A DNA stretch of 64,000 nt from Planococcus donghaensis (GTDB lineage: Bacteria > Bacillota > Bacilli > Bacillales_A > Planococcaceae): contig NZ_CP016543.2 of NCBI RefSeq assembly GCF_001687665.2, positions 1,860,001-1,924,000 on the forward strand, read 5' to 3'. This document shows, piece after piece, positions 61,568 to 64,000 of the stretch. Below the pieces are notes generated by a model. It searched no databases, was not told the origin of the DNA, and was given only the letters and a program-made list of their open reading frames with translations. Positions within the stretch are counted from its first letter, which is position 1, and each line of letters opens with the position of its first letter. A program made the translations under genes and the position numbers.

Positions 61568-62878
61568 TTGGACAGTATACTCATTCTCAATTTGTTTATG
61601 GTCGCGCTTTTAATCGGGCTGACCGCTTTATTTGTTGGATCGGAGTTTTCAATTATTCGTGTCAGAATGTCCCGTATTGATCAACTCGTTTCAGAAGGGC
61701 ATAAAAATGCCAACTTGACGAAGAAAATCATTGGCAATTTGGATTATTATTTATCTGCTTGCCAATTAGGGATTACCGTAACAGCACTTGGCCTTGGTTG
61801 GCTAGGTGAGTCAACTGTAGAACGGCTCTTGTATCCGGTCTTTGAAAACTTTGGAATCGAAGAACCGACTGCATCGATTTTTTCTTTTTTTATCGCATTT
61901 AGCATGATTACTTTTTTGCATGTCGTGATTGGTGAATTGGCACCTAAAACGCTAGCCATTCAATATGCAGAGAAAATGGCTTTTGTCTTTGCTCGCCCTC
62001 TTTACTTTTTCGGGCTGATTTTCGCACCGTTTATCTATTTGATGAATGGCTCCGCAAGATTGCTTTTACGTGCATTCGGTATCGAACCCGCAGCTTATGA
62101 GCAAGCTCACTCAGAAGAAGAATTGAAAATCATCATGACAAAAAGCTACCATAGCGGCGAAATCAATCAAACGGAATTATCGTATATGCAGAACATTTTT
62201 TCTTTCGATGAACGATTGGCAAAAGATATTATGTTGCCACGAACACAAATGGAGACCATTTCACTTGAGATGAGCCATGACGATTTAATGGAGATTGTCC
62301 GTGATCATCAATATACCCGTTACCCTGTTACTGAAAAAGGGGACAAAGATGATATTCTCGGGTTTATCAATGTTAAAGAAATGCTGACCAATTACACGTA
62401 CCAACAAGATTTAAATGACAGCATCGTCGTTCACGATATTCCATTTGTTCATGACATGGCACCCATACAAGATGTGTTATTGAAAATGCAAAAAGAACAT
62501 GTTCATATGGCCATTGTTGTTGATGAATACGGCGGAACGGCTGGTGTCATTACAATGGAAGATATTCTAGAAGAAATTGTTGGAGAAATTCGTGACGAGT
62601 TTGATGAAGATGAACGCGATGAGATTAAAGCCGTTGATATTAATAATTATTTATTGAATGGACGGGTACTTTTATCTGATTTAGAAGATCGTTTTGCCAT
62701 CGAGTTTGATGATAGCGAAGACGTTGATACGATCGGTGGATGGATTCAATTGAAAAATACGGATATCGGTGAAGGTGAATCGGTCGAATTGCCGCACCAT
62801 ACGATTACAGTTCGTGAGATGGAAAACCATCAAATTATCCGTGTGTTGTTGTCACGTCATACAGACCTTAAAACCTAA
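61568..62878 (+). CDS. CNNM/hemolysin-C family protein with CBS pair
   Basis: 436 residues from TTG 61568 (GGAGGG six bases upstream). Four membrane segments in the N-terminal CNNM (DUF21) domain: ILNLFMVALLIGLTALFVGSEFS, LGITVTALGLGWLG, FFIAFSMITFLHVVIGELAPKTLA and FFGLIFAPFIYLM. Two CBS domains follow (about 215-340, with MLPRTQMETI and YTRYPVTE) and a CorC_HlyC domain at the C terminus. Family members export Mg2+ or Co2+ or tune ion resistance. A hairpin masks its ribosome site. Confidence 0.9.
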   Translation: MDSILILNLFMVALLIGLTALFVGSEFSIIRVRMSRIDQLVSEGHKNANLTKKIIGNLDYYLSACQLGITVTALGLGWLGESTVERLLYPVFENFGIEEPTASIFSFFIAFSMITFLHVVIGELAPKTLAIQYAEKMAFVFARPLYFFGLIFAPFIYLMNGSARLLLRAFGIEPAAYEQAHSEEELKIIMTKSYHSGEINQTELSYMQNIFSFDERLAKDIMLPRTQMETISLEMSHDDLMEIVRDHQYTRYPVTEKGDKDDILGFINVKEMLTNYTYQQDLNDSIVVHDIPFVHDMAPIQDVLLKMQKEHVHMAIVVDEYGGTAGVITMEDILEEIVGEIRDEFDEDERDEIKAVDINNYLLNGRVLLSDLEDRFAIEFDDSEDVDTIGGWIQLKNTDIGEGESVELPHHTITVREMENHQIIRVLLSRHTDLKT

Positions 62879-62917
62879 AAAAATTCCAACAGCAATTTCT
62901 GCTGTTGGAATTTTTTA
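62877..62917. terminator. Bidirectional terminator
   Basis: AAATTCCAACAGCA and TGCTGTTGGAATTT with a five-base loop and A/T tails between convergent genes; its right edge touches the sulfurtransferase stop. Confidence 0.9.
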
Positions 62918-63844
62918 TTTTTCTTCTAATAATGATTTTTCATATTGGAATTTTTTCATCAACATTTCACCTGAATAGCCTTCTTCGATCAATTTTGCAA
63001 GAATCGCTTTTGTTTGATCGTCTGCTGCTTCAGGATGTTCTCCTCGGTCAAACTCTACAACATTTTCAGCGTCTGTAATCCAGTCAGAAAAACTTCCCAT
63101 GTAAAGTTTTAACTGGTCATAGCCTTTTTCAGCCATGATGGCATAAAGCGCTGCTGCCGTAACCCCACTGCCGCAATAAACAACAGTTGGTTCGTGTTTT
63201 TGAACGACCGTACTAATATCTCCAGTAAACTGGAATTCTCCTTTTGAAACAAACTGTGCCCAGTCTAAATTACGTGCGCCTGGAATGCGTCCAGCAACTG
63301 GGTCAATCGGTTCTTCAAGACCTGCAAAACGTGCTGCTGAACGAGCATCGACTAATACACCTAGTTCGTCACCGCTAATGACTTTCTTAACATAGGCTTG
63401 ATCTGCAAAGATATCCCGAACAAAATTCGGTGTAACAGTAGACGCTTCTATTGTAGGAATATCACTAGACACTGCAATACCGCGCTGCTTTAATGCATCA
63501 AATCCTTGTTGACTGATGTAAACATGTTGGAATCCTGCGTATTTCAATAACCACCAAGCTCGCGCTGCATAAGGCGAACCGCCTTGGTCATAAAGGACAA
63601 TAGAATCCTCCAAGCTCAAGCCGCTTGACCGAACTAATTGCGTTAGTTGTTCGTCAGAAGGCATCGGATGCCGCCCTGCGCTGGCAGTCATATCTGACAT
63701 ATCCTTTTCTAAGTCCCAAAAAACAGCTCCTGCCACATGCTCTTCTTCGTACATTTTCTTACCAGCAGAAGAATCTTTTAAATCAAATCGTGCATCAATC
63801 CATTTATGGTTTTCGGTATCCGTTGTTTCGATAAATACTGACAT
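62915..63844 (-). CDS. Sulfurtransferase with two rhodanese domains
   Basis: 309 residues in two rhodanese-like domains, a form typical of thiosulfate or 3-mercaptopyruvate sulfurtransferases. N-terminal WIDARFDLKD and GAVFWDLEKDMSD; C-terminal active site VVYCGSGVTAAALYAI with the persulfide cysteine in CGSGVT, as in mercaptopyruvate-type members. It moves sulfane sulfur in the cytoplasm. It starts three bases after the partial upstream gene's stop, so the two are probably co-transcribed. Confidence 0.92.
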   Translation of the reverse strand: MSVFIETTDTENHKWIDARFDLKDSSAGKKMYEEEHVAGAVFWDLEKDMSDMTASAGRHPMPSDEQLTQLVRSSGLSLEDSIVLYDQGGSPYAARAWWLLKYAGFQHVYISQQGFDALKQRGIAVSSDIPTIEASTVTPNFVRDIFADQAYVKKVISGDELGVLVDARSAARFAGLEEPIDPVAGRIPGARNLDWAQFVSKGEFQFTGDISTVVQKHEPTVVYCGSGVTAAALYAIMAEKGYDQLKLYMGSFSDWITDAENVVEFDRGEHPEAADDQTKAILAKLIEEGYSGEMLMKKFQYEKSLLEEK

Positions 63845-63847
63845 CGA

Positions 63848-64000
63848 TTACACCCTTCCGTCCATCAAATTTGAATACAGCTCTTTCCATTGCGCTAGTT
63901 TCTCGGATTGTTGGAGTAAGGTACGTTCCGAATCAATCTGGTCGACAGCTTGACGTAGAATATGTTGACGTAACCCTTCTGCTTCTTGCTCAATCCAAAA
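63848..64000 (-). CDS. C-terminal part of a gene running off the window
   Basis: The last 50 codons of a leftward gene are visible; its 5' part is outside. The product ends EQEAEGLRQHILRQAVDQID, SERTLLQQSEKLAQWKEL and YSNLMDGRV. Rich in Gln, Glu and Leu, probably helical or coiled coil. The stop lies three bases before the sulfurtransferase start. The family cannot be told from this piece. Confidence 0.6.
   Translation of the reverse strand, partial: FWIEQEAEGLRQHILRQAVDQIDSERTLLQQSEKLAQWKELYSNLMDGRV

Overview
The window looks like chromosomal DNA of an AT-rich, low-GC Gram-positive bacterium, most likely of the Planococcaceae (Planococcus/Planomicrobium/Sporosarcina type). The basis is strong GGAGG ribosome-binding sites, frequent TTG and GTG starts, many U-tailed terminators, a thermolysin-type (M4) protease, an SLH-domain surface protein, BioY under a BirA-like operator, Bacillus-style small families (SunI/YnzG, DUF2691, SMI1) and a ykkC-class riboswitch. 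The genus is an inference. I see no rRNA, tRNA or CRISPR array.

Layout. 0.1-3.7 kb: a leftward operon for a disulfide reductase, an osmoprotectant-type binding lipoprotein and EgtB (ergothioneine-type sulfoxide synthase). 4.0-5.5 kb: a 5'-truncated glutaredoxin-like gene, a Crp/Fnr regulator and a small membrane protein. 6.2-7.3 kb: a flavin amine oxidase. 7.6-15.0 kb: a c-di-GMP/polysaccharide signalling block made of an Hpt-REC-GGDEF-REC protein, a membrane-anchored HEAT-repeat protein, a processive-type GT2 glycosyltransferase, a lone receiver and a convergent hybrid histidine kinase. 15.3-18.5 kb: a small glycan-decoration operon (GT2, WbqC, SDR, GNAT). 18.9-25 kb: single metabolic and modification genes, including a run of kinase-like and nucleotidyltransferase-like genes. 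25.4-27.9 kb: secreted M4 protease and BioY. 28-36 kb: VOC proteins, a CorA-type channel, OsmC, isochorismatase/flavodoxin, thioredoxin and a second Crp/Fnr paralogue. 36.7-39.6 kb: small proteins, some from immunity-like families, and a riboswitch-controlled ACT protein. 40-44.3 kb: GapN and an ABC-2 exporter. 44.4-47.3 kb: an IS30 remnant and an SLH surface protein. 47.6-55.2 kb: transporters and four regulator/target pairs, some damaged. 55.3-57.7 kb: a methyltransferase/two-component operon facing DedA. 58-64 kb: SMI1 protein, an amidohydrolase/SDR operon, a CNNM-type CBS protein, a sulfurtransferase and the end of a further gene.

How the parts work together. Two themes recur. The first is redox and thiol biology: EgtB, disulfide reductase, glutaredoxin and thioredoxin genes each head-to-head with near-identical Crp/Fnr regulators, OsmC, FMN reductases, MarR-DoxX and a sulfurtransferase. 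A 16-bp palindrome, TGTAA-N6-TTACA, lies upstream of OsmC, of the second Crp/Fnr gene, of the thioredoxin gene (weaker) and of the 5.0-kb membrane protein (one mismatch), which suggests a small regulon. The second is cell-surface polysaccharide control at 7.6-18.5 kb.

Between 23 and 54.5 kb many genes carry one or a few lesions: three in-frame stops, at least two clear frameshifts, and several truncated remnants. All three stops can be explained as a G-to-T change in a GNA codon. Strongest leads: the Hpt-REC-GGDEF-REC/HEAT/GT2 locus as a possible undescribed c-di-GMP polysaccharide system, and the guanidine-I-type riboswitch directly in front of an ACT-domain gene. All assignments are from reading the sequence; no searches were run.
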